From contig QANU01064415.1 of assembly GCA_003254905.1 (NCBI GenBank), forward strand, positions 65,478 to 129,477: a stretch of DNA of 64,000 nucleotides. Reading direction: 5' to 3'. A model generated the notes under the pieces. That model worked only from the letters and a program-made list of their open reading frames with translations, did not search any database and was not told the origin of the DNA. This document shows, one piece after another, positions 12,631 through 24,433 of this stretch. Origin of the DNA: Nissolia schottii (Eukaryota > Streptophyta > Magnoliopsida > Fabales > Fabaceae). Every line of letters begins with the position of its first letter. Position 1 is the stretch's first letter. A program made the position numbers and the translations under genes.

Positions 12631-14295
12631 TAATAGTATTTGCATGATTAGATGATGGTCATTAAATGTAATGTATCAAAATTTCAGATCATATATTAAT
12701 ATATAAATGTAATAATTATTTTGAACATAGAGGAACGTGGTAAAAGAGTAATTATATAGACATTTTCATGTGTAGACATTATATAGACTAGTATTCAATG
12801 GTTCTGAGAATAATTAATGACAAAAGATGAACATGATGCTAGGTGGAGGTGCTAAGAATGGAGAATGTTTCATTGGAGCCATAAGAGACGAAACAAATGG
12901 ATAACTATATATGGTGGAAGGTGTTGTTGGTATGCATATGAATAAAGCCAAAGGCAAAGGCAGAGAGGCAGAAGAACATATGGAAGCAAATGATTAACAG
13001 AGTTGGATGTAGACAGCTCGGGAGTCAGAGTTTCCCACATGTCAAGAAATCAATGGTGCCAAATGTGGAGGGACGGCGCACCAACACTCACTCACTCAAA
13101 CACACTACTATATTTGTGGGGAGGAACAGCAGTAGAATGTGACATATTCATATGCATATCTATATATATATATATGTGTGTGTGTACTTAAACATTGTGC
13201 AGTGTGCTTTAATTACAGCCACTAGTAGTTGGTTCATTCACTAGCCATCTCTAATTAGGCAACTAGTATTAAAAACTATGTGCCATAACAATCTCTCTCT
13301 CTCTCTCTGTATATAAGTGTTGAATTCCCATAGCATTCGCTACTAAAAATTGAATTTAGTGCACGAGGCAAATTCTAATTTGGTAAATAGTCTATTTTTT
13401 ATAGAATAAGACTAGGAATAAAATTAGAGTCATTTTTAAAAGAAATTTTACTCCATAAATAAAGAGTCTGTTTACAAAATTAAAACTCATAACATCTAAT
13501 TAAGTTAATGTAATAGCTTTGAAATTACGTTGAGACTCAATCTTCACATCGATCTCAATTCATACTGCGCTTATCACTCATACAAGTAGAGACTTACACT
13601 TATTTACACTCCAATCAACCCTCTCAATTTATACATAATTTATGGATAACTATAATAGACCTAAGTAAATAAAGGTCCAAATTAGGAATTGACCCAATTA
13701 GTGGAGCCAAATTTAGTATAAATAGAGAGAGAAGGGTATTACATTGGGTATGAAAATTGTATTTGGTTTATCATACCCCTCTCTCTAGGATTTCTTTTCT
13801 CTAGTCATCTTCTTCCTTAGGAAGGTTTTTCATCACTATCATTTTCCTTTTGTAATTCAAACACCCAAAAATGCAGAAAATACACAAAATTGTTCTATTA
13901 ATTCCATAATTCAGTTCATTACAAATTCACTTTGTTACAATAACATTTTTCGTAGTAATATATTAGATATAATCTGCTAAACAAAAACACAAGACAAACT
14001 ATAAGAGAGTGAGTTTGTTGTCAAAAGTGGTGGAAAAAGGCTTAGGGTACAATATAGCGGTGGAGAGAGGGAGGGGGGGGGGTGGCGTGAAAACTAGGGT
14101 GTCACGCCGTCCAAACAAAGACCTTTTTTCATGTATCTGCCACCCCACGCGCAATCAATAACCTTCATCTACAACATGTCATCTATATATAACTATATAT
14201 ATATATTATTATTATTATTATTCTCTCTGCTTCTTTTCTGTACAACATTCTCTGCTCTCTCAACATTCCCTTGCTACCTTGCTTTTCCTATTACC

Positions 14296-14306
14296 ATATA
14301 TATATA
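14296..14306 (+). promoter_or_regulatory. Candidate TATA box of the VND7-like gene
   Basis: A TATATATATA run lies 35-40 bp before a CT-rich leader (TC repeat 14373-14400), which is where a plant 5' UTR would start. The first ATG after it (14462) opens the extended reading frame described for the NAC gene. Transcription start is inferred, not seen. Confidence 0.4.
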
Positions 14307-14339
14307 CACCTCTCTTTTTAACATAACATATTGATCATC

Positions 14340-15876
14340 CTCCCTCCACCTTCATTAATCCAACACACACACATCTCTCTCTCTCTCTCTTTCTCTCTAC
14401 ACCTCCAATTCTCTTTCATTGCGTGGACTAGTACTATTAGCTAGCAAGCTCAAGAAAGAAGATGACACTAACCCAAATTTCTGTGAGTGTTCATATATTT
14501 GTGTGTGTGTATATATATACAGTGTTATTTCCCTTTTCTAGATGTATATATTGCTTGTCTTACACACACCTTCAGATCATCTGATAAATCCATTTTGTGG
14601 GTCTTCTCAAGAGGGAACACCAGATCATTCTGATCATGGATGTGTTATCTCCTGATCTATGAATATTTCTATGAGGCTAAACCTTGCATAGACCAATAGC
14701 TAGCTAGCCTTTTCATTCGTATTTGTTAGTGCTCCATCAAAAAGGGTCCCAACTCCTAATCAAATCTATGATATCATGATGATATATGTTTTGGTTTTTC
14801 TCAACTGAGATGTACATACCATGCATGATATATCTTCATCATCAGAGTGGGAAAAGAGATTCATATGTACAATTGATTTCAAATTTTTCTGGCCATAAAA
14901 GAAATAGTCTACCTATATTAGTATTAGGGTTACTAGTGTTTTCTGATTTAAGTGGTTCTACACTTATTTTTCTTAAGCAGGGTCTTGGGATTTGAGTCTT
15001 GTGAATGAAAAATAGAACTAGTCCTTCACATGCTAGTAATTTTGATCCATATGTTAGTTCTAGGATTAAGAGTCTAGGTTCATATTATTAATATATAGTG
15101 ATGGTATCCTTGGAAGATTCTGGAAAAAAAAAAAAAGAGAGAAGCTTAATTGATGAGTCGAAGATTTGGTGTAGCATGCTATGTTATGCCATGGTGGTAT
15201 TGAATCTATGTGATCAAAGATATTTTTTGTAAAGGGAAGGTCTTTCTCCACCACCAGAAGAAGAAAGAGTGTTATTGTGAGTGCACTGCACTCAAAGAAA
15301 TGTGACATGCTTTGTGACAGCAAAGTCAAGCTTTTCGGCCAACTTTGTGTGTTTATGTGTGTGTTCATGTCATGCAACTAAAGGGCATAACAACCAAAAA
15401 CCAAAAAAAAAAAAGGGTGCTTCTCTTAGGACTAATAATAAGCCTATCCATCTTGTTAGTTTAATTTTTTGTTTTTATTTTAATGGTGGGGTTCCACAAA
15501 TGGTCTGCCAATTTTGTCATTGCACATGCTGCTCCACAATTTGGTTTTATTTTTTTGGGTTGGGTCCAATTAACGAAATGTTACATCATCATCATCATGG
15601 TCATCATTAATACTATATATGTCAGCCCTAGACACTTTTATATAGTTATATGAGGTAGTAAACTATTATGACAATTTGTTTGATAAAAAAGCAATAAGGC
15701 TTCCTTTAATTCTTAGCCAAAAGAATTTGATCCTTTTATACATGTTCCATAATTTTCCTCTTGATATTGAACTTAAAGTAAAATGTCACACACACAAGTA
15801 CTGTCAAATTGATCTTACATTATAATTATGACTCATTTTGTGTTTCCTTTGCTTGTTCTTTCAGGAGAGACCATCA
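14340..15876 (+). promoter_or_regulatory. 5' leader of the VND7-like gene with leader intron and upstream in-frame ATG
   Basis: A good donor (TCT|GTGAGT, intron from 14483) and acceptor (TTCTTTCAG, ending 15864) define a 1.38-kb leader intron. If spliced this way, the ATG at 14462 is in frame with the NAC start and adds MTLTQISERPS before MDMESC. Without splicing the same ATG cannot reach the NAC domain. Which start is used cannot be decided from sequence; the conserved family N-terminus is close to MDMES. Confidence 0.6.
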
Positions 15877-16649
15877 ATGGATATGGAATCATGTGTGCCT
15901 CCTGGATTTAGATTTCATCCAACAGAGGAAGAACTTGTGGGATATTACCTCAAGAGGAAGATAAACTCCCTCAAGATTGATCTAGATGTCATAGTTGAGA
16001 TCGATCTTTACAAGATGGAACCATGGGACATACAAGGTACATACATAGGTACTTATTATGACTTCAACTATAAATGCTCTCTCTCTATCTCTCTCTCAAA
16101 AGGGTCCTAATCTTCCATTACCATTTAGACAAATAGTGGGGGGGGGGGGGAAAATTAGAAAAAGTTAATCATAAACAATAGTTGACTTTTGAAATTAATT
16201 TTATTAACTTTAATTAAATTATTATGAACATATCTATGATCTAACAAAAGAGGGTTAACCTTGTCGCAACTGTAAGCTTCAGTGCCTTGTAACCTTGGAT
16301 TTGATCAAATTCTATAAGTAGTCTCTCTACTTATGAGATAAGGTGAATCATGTGCATTTATCTATTTTCCCCATATCCTACTAGATGGAGGTTTTGTGCG
16401 CGCACTGATGCCAATACATTAAACTTTAGTGACTTGTGACACTAGAAGTTATCGATCAAATTTTGTAAATAGTTTCTCTGCTTATGAGATAAGGAGGTCA
16501 TGAAGGATTGAATCATTAAACTCTTGGTTATAATGACTTTGATACTATCTCTTCCAAAAATTTAAATTGATAAGAAAAGATAATTTTAATAATTTTATAT
16601 TATATCTTTTTACACGTATATGTATGATCCAATGGAGCAAAGGTGGTGC

Positions 16650-16691
<42 letters not shown>

Positions 16692-19600
16692 ACAAAATTG
16701 ATGTGGTTGAAATATAAATGCAGATAGATGCAAGCTAGGGTATGAGGAACAGAACGAGTGGTACTTTTTCAGCCACAAAGACAAGAAGTATCCAACAGGG
16801 ACAAGAACTAACAGGGCAACTGCTGCTGGATTCTGGAAGGCAACAGGGAGGGACAAGGCTGTGATGTCCAAGAACAGAATCATAGGTATGAGGAAGACCC
16901 TTGTCTTCTACAAGGGACGTGCCCCTAATGGAAGGAAAACAGATTGGATCATGCATGAATATAGGCATCAAACCTCAGAACATGGCCCCCCACAGGCAAG
17001 TCCTTGCCTCGAAATTGTGATTGTTATTTTTTGATTATCTATGTGCTTCTTAAATATTAGACATTTTTAAAAAGACATACAATGATGTTGTTTAAGTGTC
17101 CGTTTAGTACTAAAGACATAATAAGGAGATAAAAACATTGAGAGTGAGAGAAAATTCATGTTCCTCCATACCTTAATTTTGTATCCCCACGCAAAAAAAA
17201 TTTCGTCTTCTATCCAACTTCAGTGAGATACAAAAAATACTAAAATTTTCTGTGTCTATATTCTCTATCATGTCCCTAGTACAAAATGCACTCTAACCAT
17301 TGGTTACAAAAAAATTATAACATTTCTCTCCTCTAATGTTAAAAAACACTTCAGACTATCGTTTAAAAGATATATCTCATAAATAAATATAAATAATATA
17401 TTTTTTTATATTATATGCTACTAACAGAGTAAATTAGTCCAAAGGGGCAATGTAGTTTCTAATAATTTATTTACTCTATAATATGAAAAAGCTAGCTCAT
17501 ATGTTTTTCATTGTTGTTTCAAAAGTCAAATAAAAAGAGAAGGCAAACATTACTTTTTAATAAAATAGGATCGTCAAAACTTTTTCTCTTCCACTCCAGA
17601 CAGTTCTTCCTGTTTCATACACTTTCTTCATTTTCAAACACACACTCTTTTTTTTCTTTTCAANAATAACACTCTTCACCTCTCTTTTTCTCCTTATATA
17701 CGTTTGCTTGTTATTCTTTCAAGTAATAATTTGAAACACAAATGATTATTAATTTATTAATTTATCAATGAAACTACTTTATTTTCTGTTGAAATTTCAT
17801 GTAAGAACTTCTAGATTTCTTGTTTGAACCTATATTGTAAAAACATGCACTAATTTTCTTACGACTTTCTATGCTTTTTGGAAAGTTCAAGAGACAAGTG
17901 AACATCATTATATGCTCTTACGTTGAATATGAAATGTTTATATGGTGCATTAACATATGGAAGAATTTTTCAAAAAAGAAAAGCTAAACTTAATACTAAA
18001 ATAAGAGTTGGTTTGTGGCATGGTTTAACTTTATTCCTGTAAGACATATAGTAAACAAAAAGATATTTTTCAATTATATTCGTGAAGTACTCTTCTATTC
18101 TACCACTACTAAAATTTGTTTCTAATAAAAAAGATTGAAATCGTCCCTTTTTCTTTATTCTCTTTTTTAATTCACACCAATAATGTGTCACATCCTCACT
18201 AATATATTTTCAAGCATGAGACAATATTAATTTGAGAACTCTATGCTATCCATACAAATCCTTAATGCAACTAATTTCAAACATGTAATGAAAAGCATGT
18301 CCACTTTCTTATAAAAAGTTACTTTGCCTTAGAAAAAGCCCAAGAGGTAAGAGCAAATCACAACACGCCTGTCCTTTATATATTATGCTTATGTCCATGA
18401 TAAATTCTTAGATGCTTTCACACTAACAACAAATATTTGTTGTATACCATCTATATCATTTGACATATTACCTTTGTGGGTTATTGATCATTCTATTTTA
18501 TTTATCCTTCATTTTTATTGGATGAATGTTATTACTATAAAATATAAGGACATAATGATAAACATCCAAAAACAGAAAGACGCAACGTCTTAAACTTTCT
18601 TACTACCACATAAAAGGTTTTGAGATTATCTCTTTAGATGTTCATCACTATATTCTCACACTATAAGTACAAATGACATTTATTTTTTAACTGGTGTGCT
18701 AAAGAATAAATGATACAAAACAAATATTACTTCTTACTCCAAGGGCTAAAACATTCTAGGAGAAATTCCCTAATTAGTCCATGAACTTTTCATTGGTGCT
18801 CACATTGGTCCCTAAATAAAGCCCCCAATTGATCCTCGAACATTTCAAACATTACCATCGTTAGTCCTTTTGTCTGAAATGTTCAGGGACTAACAAGGGT
18901 AGCGTTTGAAATATTTAGGGACCAATTGGATTCGTTTAGGGACCAATTAGAGACTTTTTTTTTGTTGAGGAACCAATGTGGACACCAGTAAAAAAATTCA
19001 AATACTCATTAAGGTACTCACCCATCATTCTAATAATTTCTCTATTGTACATTACAATACATACAAGAACAATACATATATAATCATATATCTCTTAAGG
19101 ATGATGAGAAAAGCTAAACTTGATAGTTCAATTAATCAAATGCAGGAAGAAGGATGGGTAGTGTGCCGAGCATTCAAAAAGCCAAGTCCAAGCCACAGGC
19201 AAGGCTTTGATCATCCATGGTGTAGCAATCATCAACAAGCACACTATTTCAGAGACCAAAGCAGCTATGCAAGACCCTTATCAATCACTGACATCTTAAG
19301 CACTGATCAAACACAACATCATCATCATGTGCTACAACAACAACACTACCCTTCAGCCGAAGGCACAAGTTTTAGTGGTCACCTCTTTAGCTCAGATCAA
19401 CATGATCAATTCCTATCCAATAATTCCAATAACAATTTCTTGGATCACAAGCAACTCATTGAGCTTCCACAGCTAGATGAAGAATGTAGCCAACAAGGCC
19501 TAATTACTAATGAAGAATTTTGCAATGATGAGAGGAGCATCATTAATAATGGACAAGGGAATATTGATTGGAAAAGGTTGGACAACTTGTTTGCTTCACA

Positions 19601-19736
19601 ATTGACCGATTCGGCTTTTTTTTCACATAATCCAAACATGCCCTTGATGATGATGATGCCTCATAGTACTACTCATGAGTTACACGAAGCTCAAAATCAA
19701 GCTAGTAATGTTCTAGGATGTTTTCCTGATTCTTAA
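15877..19736 (+). CDS. VND7: VND7-like NAC-domain transcription factor
   Basis: Three coding exons: 15877-16036, 16724-16995 and 19146-19736 (stop 19734-19736), 340 aa. Residues from about 7 form a complete NAC domain: [18 protein letters not shown], then [44 protein letters not shown] and [16 protein letters not shown], ending at [12 protein letters not shown]. The C-terminal half is polar and His/Gln/Asn-rich, contains IELPQLD, an IDW-type motif and the terminal LGCFPDS. That combination is what I know from VND7 (NAC030), a master switch for xylem vessel differentiation and secondary-wall deposition, rather than from VND1-6. It acts as a nuclear DNA-binding activator. Intron 1 (16037-16723) has a long TA repeat; intron 2 (16996-19145) uses a GC donor and holds a foldback element. 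A leader intron is likely (separate entry). Orthology to VND7 is inferred from remembered family sequences. Confidence 0.88.
16230..16530. repeat. Two diverged copies of a SINE-like segment in NAC intron 1
   Basis: Two related stretches share TGATCAAATTCTATAAGTAG / CGATCAAATTTTGTAAATAG followed by TCTCT(A/G)CTTATGAGATAAGG. The TCTCTGCTTATGAGATAAGG phrase resembles the body of tRNA-derived plant SINEs. Ends and target duplications were not found. Confidence 0.3.
16655..16688. repeat. (TA)n microsatellite in NAC intron 1
   Basis: About 17 TA units directly upstream of the exon 2 acceptor region. A G-run (about 12 G) lies earlier in the same intron at 16138-16150. Confidence 0.9.
18766..19018. 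mobile_element. Foldback/MITE-like element in NAC intron 2
   Basis: Left arm TTGGTGCTCACATTGGTCCC and right arm (reverse complement CTGGTGTCCACATTGGTTCC) pair. Pairing continues through AATTGATCCTCGAACATTTCAAAC against AATTGGTCCCTAAATATTTCAAAC and TTAGTCC. The arms meet near 18883. It ends about 130 bp before the exon 3 acceptor. Outer limits are approximate. Confidence 0.5.
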
Positions 19737-20231
19737 TCAACTCTTGTGTGTGTGTCAACAAAAATAAATGTCAACTAAGTATAAGATGGTGGTGATGATA
19801 TATATGTTTATTATTATTATAACGTATAGTTTTTTTTTTTTTCCATTCATCTTGCCACACGCTAATTTGGAAGTTGTTGGAGATTGAATGGAAGGTTTAA
19901 TGATGTTTAGGAGATAATTTTTTTATTTTTTTTTGAAATTTCGTGACAAAGGAGATTCCCTTTGTGGAACATCCTCTTTTGTTTAGAGTTCAAAAGAGAT
20001 GCATGCATTCTCTTTTAACCTATGGTTTTTTTTTTTGGATACTAAGTTTAACTTTTTACTGTACTTTGGCTATGTCCACTTATAAATGTACATTCTCTTT
20101 GTTGCATGCATATTGTGCTGCCTTCTTTTTTTTGCTTTATACTGTTTTACTTCGTCATCTTCTATATTTTGTGTGTGTGGGGTTTTCATCACTACACACA
20201 CATATATGTGTGTATATGTGTGTGTGAGTCT

Positions 20232-20446
20232 TGCTACATGTGCATCAAAACATATACAATATACATACACCCTATATTTATATACATAAAGTTTGTGTTT
20301 TAATGCCTGTAATGTTTGTGTACTTAATTAAGTATAATTGAGAATATCATCTATAAGTTTGTAATGTTTGTGCATTCATGAGAATAAAGTTTGTGCATTA
20401 TTAATGGTGTATGTATGGGTGTATCAAATTGGGTGTACACGTAACA
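20232..20446. mobile_element. MITE copy 1, TGCTACATG ends (215 bp)
   Basis: Begins TGCTACATGTGCATC and ends GGTGTACACGTAACA, imperfect inverted termini. The interior matches the copy at 24434-24625 in opposite orientation almost base for base over AAGTTTGTGTTTTAATG, ACTTAATTAAGTATAATTGA and GAATATCATCTATAAGTTTG. Copy 1 has an extra TCATGAGAATAAAGTTTGTGCAT-like duplication. Homology runs slightly past the left end (GAGTC), so the true end may be a few bases outside. Confidence 0.65.
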
Positions 20447-21899
20447 TTTTTGTATATATACACACGCGTACGTAGCTATACCTATATAAGAGAGGAGAGA
20501 GTTTCGAGGGCATTTATTTTTTATTTTATTACTTCTTGTTAATAAGAAGAAAAGGAAAGGCAAAAAGTAATTACCATTTACATTATTCAAAAATAATATT
20601 TAGTATACATAGAACAAATTAAACACAATTCAGGTAGCACTAACTTTTTTTAAATGAATCAATGAATATCATTGAATGAACGATTTGGTGAAGGGAAGCA
20701 AGGGTACAACATACTCACACAGTCATTGCAAATATAAACGGCTTGATTTAAGAAGTCTAATAAAAAATTATGAGAAAATTCAGTGGAACAAAACTTAGAA
20801 AAGGAAAAATGTACATCCCCAACTATATATATTAAGATCATGTTACTCTAACTTAATTCTATTGAGTCACTACTAAAAAATCAGCATTTAACAATGAAAA
20901 AATTTATCGCTAACATAAAATATAGCAACAAATACTAAATGCATTCCTAAAATTCATTTTTCTAGTAGTTCCTTTTGATCTTATATATTTTGTATAAAAA
21001 TATTATAACCAACTGCTTCAATATTAATTACTGCGCATTCTTGCACAAGTATTACATGTACGGCAAAATTTTTTATTTTTATCCCTCTCTTTTTGATCCA
21101 AATATAGGCTCGAATATTATTTAGCTCAAGGAAAAAATGTCAGATTTTATATGTGATGTGTGGATTACTAATTAGTTCTGAGCTGTTAATTTGTAAAATC
21201 TACAAGAGTAAAATCTTATATAACTTAATTAGTAACCATTTTGCTTGGTTTTTAGATCGTAGGCAGTAAGTTTTCCATTTTATTGAAGTTTATTTAATTA
21301 AATATTGCTTGGTTACTTCTCCATTATACTAATTCTCTGATGTTGAGGACCACATTTTGGACCACCCCCATCAATTAGTAACGCATTACGAGAGAAAAGA
21401 ATATTGGAGAAATGTATTATCAATTATGTCATTGGTGTTGACTTGAGCATGGTCAATGAGTAAGAGATCAATCACCATGTAGTACGTTTTCAAATTATAC
21501 AAATTCATTTTTATTTTTATTATAAGATGGACACACATTGCCTTCACATTTTATAGGTGTGAACTGTAAACTGTGAACAATTAGATTAATCGTCTAAATA
21601 GAAAAATAAAATTGAAGTCCAATTATTAGTGACCTAAAAAATTGTGCATGTAAGACGTGAATTAATAATCACTATATATGAAAATCCAATTGCAAGTATA
21701 ATTAAAAGATTGTTTAAGACCTACATCAATTAAATTACAAGGTATCTTGACCTAGCAACTTAGGCTAAATTACAGCTTTGTGCTGTCTGCCTTAACTTGT
21801 TAATTATCAAGCTATCTTCGTTTCTTTTCCTTTTGTTCCCGAACTTTTAAAATCCTATTAATTTGTCAAGACTAATTTCGTTAATCAATCAGCAAAATA

Positions 21900-22185
21900 C
21901 TACAATCTATCAAAGAGAACCCTCATATAATTATACTAAAGGAACGAACAAAGTTCAAAAGGAGTTTATCCAGAATGACTAATGAGTCAAAACCCATAAG
22001 CCTAACTTTAACTAAAAAATCCACATACAAATTAGCTTCCAAATGTGAATAAGAGAAATCTCTCAATTGCACAAGAAAACCAATCCTGAATCTCAATAAT
22101 GAAAGGATGACAAGCATGGAATGAGACCTCCAAAGCCTCACAATCCTGAACCAGCCCCAGAAAATCCTTAGAGTCACTCTCACGT
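21900..22185 (-). pseudogene. Possible RNase H-like relic of a retroelement
   Basis: On the minus strand one frame gives ESDSKDFLGLVQDCEAL and, after a frameshift, another gives VQLRDFSYSHLEANLYVDFL. This resembles the ..SDS.. and ..REAN..ADFL.. blocks of the RNase H domain in plant LINE-type elements. Both frames are broken. Weak, based on two short matches. Confidence 0.35.
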
Positions 22186-23216
22186 ATAGGAGAAAATATA
22201 TACAATAAATAAAGTTGATTGTCTTTCTACAATAATTTTTTTTTCCTCTTCCTCCACTACATATGCTTAAAAAAAATCATTTTTATATGTTAAATTCAAT
22301 TGTCACAACTAAATTAATATTTAATAGGCATGGAGTAATTATCACCGCCGGTTTTGCTGGCACATAACAAAGCAAAATCCTACTGCATTTGCTGTTGTTA
22401 GAGAAACACTTCTGTTATGAGAATGTATAGTAAAGATGGTTCAAATTTTTTATACTTATGCGCCAAGTGCTATATTTGTATTGATTTAATGCATTATTTT
22501 GAGAGAATAAAAATGTTTCTGATATTCACCAAAAGATCTATTAGTGGGTATGCAGTGTAACTACATTTTTTATGATTTCGATATGTCGGCCCAAAAAAAA
22601 AATGTGCCTAAAAAGTTAAAACGCTCTCCAGCCCGAAAGATTGGCTGGGCTTAATTTTCACTAAAATCCGCACTAGTGTCTTTTTCTGATTGTGGTAGGA
22701 TAAAATCCTCACCAGTCTCTTGGTTGCAGTTGAGTTATACGCAAGATTCCGAAAATTAAGATTTTACCTAAGATCAACTGTATGACATTGTAATGGGATT
22801 TAAATTATATAGTCATGGAATCAGTTAACTTATTCTAACTCCTAAATTTTAATATTTAAATAGAGATCTTAACAATTTTGATAATACATGAGTTTTGATA
22901 ACAAATTCATGTAGTAAAGAATTTGAGTTAGTTAAAAGCCAATCTAAGTGATAATAATCACTATTGCTGGTGGTAAATACACTGAACTAATATATATATC
23001 AAGGTTAATGGCCCAATTTTATTTATTTTTATCATATCAAGTTTATTATTTACTTGATCGATGCAAGATACAATAAATTTAAAATTGATATTTTTACATT
23101 GAAATATATACTTAACATCTTGATATATTTTGTTAGAGTTTGAATATTTCTAAGCGTTTCATTATTATATATCTACCATGCAAAAAAAATTTACATTATT
23201 AATCAATTAAATATTG

Positions 23217-24216
23217 GGCAAGTTCTAACATTCACCCATATTTTTTGGGTGAATGGTTTATCCACTCAATTTAAACCGTTAGAGTTAGGACCACCAATGC
23301 ACTTTATCATAAATGGCTAAAAATGAAATGAAACATTGATAACCTTATATTGTTTGTGCACCCTAGAAGCTTTCCCAACTTCTCTCTTCGGAACCATCTA
23401 CCACTGCTGTGACACCGTGAGCGCCACCCACTACGCCTTCAAAGTCATCGACATGTCCCTCCTTGTGGACCCCACAGACTGCCAGTGCCTCCTCAACGAG
23501 CCTAAGCTGATGACCTTCCTCTCCTGCCCTCATCACCCCCAACATCCTCACCATCTATGCCGCCTTCGACGATGGCAGCAACAACGACGATGGCTCCCTC
23601 TCCCTCCTCCTCGACCTCTACCACCCCCTCACCTTCCTCGACCGTGTAATTGCAATGTCCGCCTTCCCTGCCCCAAAGCTGTTGCAATCATGTCGCAGTT
23701 CCTCTTTGCCGTCGCCCATTGCCACCAATGCCCACCGCGACATCAAGCCGGACAACATCCTCTTCAACTCCTGCGACGTCCTCAAGCTGGCAGACTTCTG
23801 CTCGGCGAAGAGGGCGGGACCATGAGCGGGGTCGTCGGGACACTGTATTACATGGCGCTGGAGGTTCTGATAGGGCGGGAGTATGACGATAAGGTGGATG
23901 AGTGGAGCTACGAGGTGATATTGTACATCATGCTGGCGGGGGTTCCGCCATTTTATGGCGAGAAAGAATGCGACAGAGATTTTTAAGGAGGTGGTGAGGG
24001 CAAATTTGAGATTTCCGTTGCGATTGTTCTGGTTGGGCCGTGTGGAAGAGAGAAGTTGGGGAAGCTTCTAAGGTGCACAAACGATATAAAGTTTATCAAT
24101 GTTTCATTTCACTTTTAACCATTATGATAAGGTGCATTGGTAGTCTTAAATCTAATGTTTAAATTGAATGGGTGAACCATTCACCCAAAAAGTAAGGGTA
24201 AATGTTAGAATTAGCC
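23217..24216. mobile_element. Pack-MULE-like element carrying a PEP-carboxylase kinase fragment (1000 bp)
   Basis: Terminal inverted repeats are 23217-23389 (starts GGCAAGTTCTAACATTC) and 24045-24216 (reverse complement starts GGCTAATTCTAACATTT). By eye they match at roughly four bases in five along their whole ~172 bp, including AATGAAACATTGATAA and the innermost CCCAACTTCTCTCTTC. The element is bounded by a perfect 9-bp direct repeat TAAATATTG (23208-23216 and 24217-24225), the duplication size characteristic of Mutator-like elements. The 655-bp interior is not transposase but a GC-richer piece of a plant kinase gene. Long TIRs, 9-bp TSD and captured host sequence together define a Pack-MULE. 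Non-autonomous. Confidence 0.88.
23390..24044 (+). pseudogene. PPCK: Captured, frameshifted fragment of a PEP-carboxylase kinase (PPCK) gene
   Basis: Kinase blocks appear in order but in shifting frames: LFGTIYHCCD (end of the Gly loop), YAFKVIDMSLL (catalytic Lys region), LLNEPKLMTFLS, then after a shift NILTIYAAFDDG, AHRDIKPDNILFNSCD, LKLADFCSAK, then SGVVGTLYYMALEVLIGREY, ILYIMLAGVPPFYG and after another shift VVRANLRFP. The GREYDxKVD and LAGVPPFYG blocks and the short ANLRFP ending are those of phosphoenolpyruvate carboxylase kinase, a minimal Ca2+-independent kinase. It cannot work: the N-terminal start and C-lobe end are missing, DFG is DFC, APE is ALE, and there are at least two frameshifts. 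The longest open frame (23336-23986) begins inside the left TIR and mixes correct and shifted frames. Confidence 0.85.
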
Positions 24217-24433
24217 TAAATATTGTTATGTTAGTATAAAATACCAACTCTCTCCTCAACTATTAAAAAGTTATTCACATATAAGATTTTATTGAATGAC
24301 AGTGTAAAAAGTTTTACACAATAAATGTACAACAATTAAACTTTTTTTTTAAAAAGACGTCTTCTAATACCTCTAAATTTTGATACACAATTAATACTTT
24401 AGTTTAAAAAATAAAATAATTGTTAAGCAAAAA

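Larger units (their letters stand above)
5363..14290. other. Long gene-free AT-rich region
   Basis: About 9 kb with no ORF that has plant coding character. The short ORFs are random or low-complexity. Elements resolved inside it are the paired MITEs at 6070-6338 and 10416-10740, a foldback at 11385-11745 and a short MITE at 12545-12630. The stretch 13680-13870 (a TATAAATAGAGAGAG core, then a CT-rich stretch) resembles an LTR or promoter core, but I could not delimit it. Confidence 0.5.
19737..23207. other. NAC 3' UTR and gene-free region
   Basis: The 3' UTR probably covers 19737 to about 20050. The rest is AT-rich with a MITE (20232-20446) and a weak RNase H-like relic (21900-22185). No gene is supported. 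Confidence 0.5.

Noticed and set aside
16545-16971. Minus-strand frames over NAC exon 2
   Set aside because: Antisense shadows of the NAC domain.
20086-20303. Hydrophobic short frames near 20.1 kb as a small membrane protein
   Set aside because: Three overlapping frames over TG/CA-rich and T-rich sequence; composition explains them.
23336-23986. 216-residue open frame as a functional protein kinase
   Set aside because: It starts inside a transposon TIR, switches between correct and shifted kinase frames, lacks a usable DFG and both domain ends.
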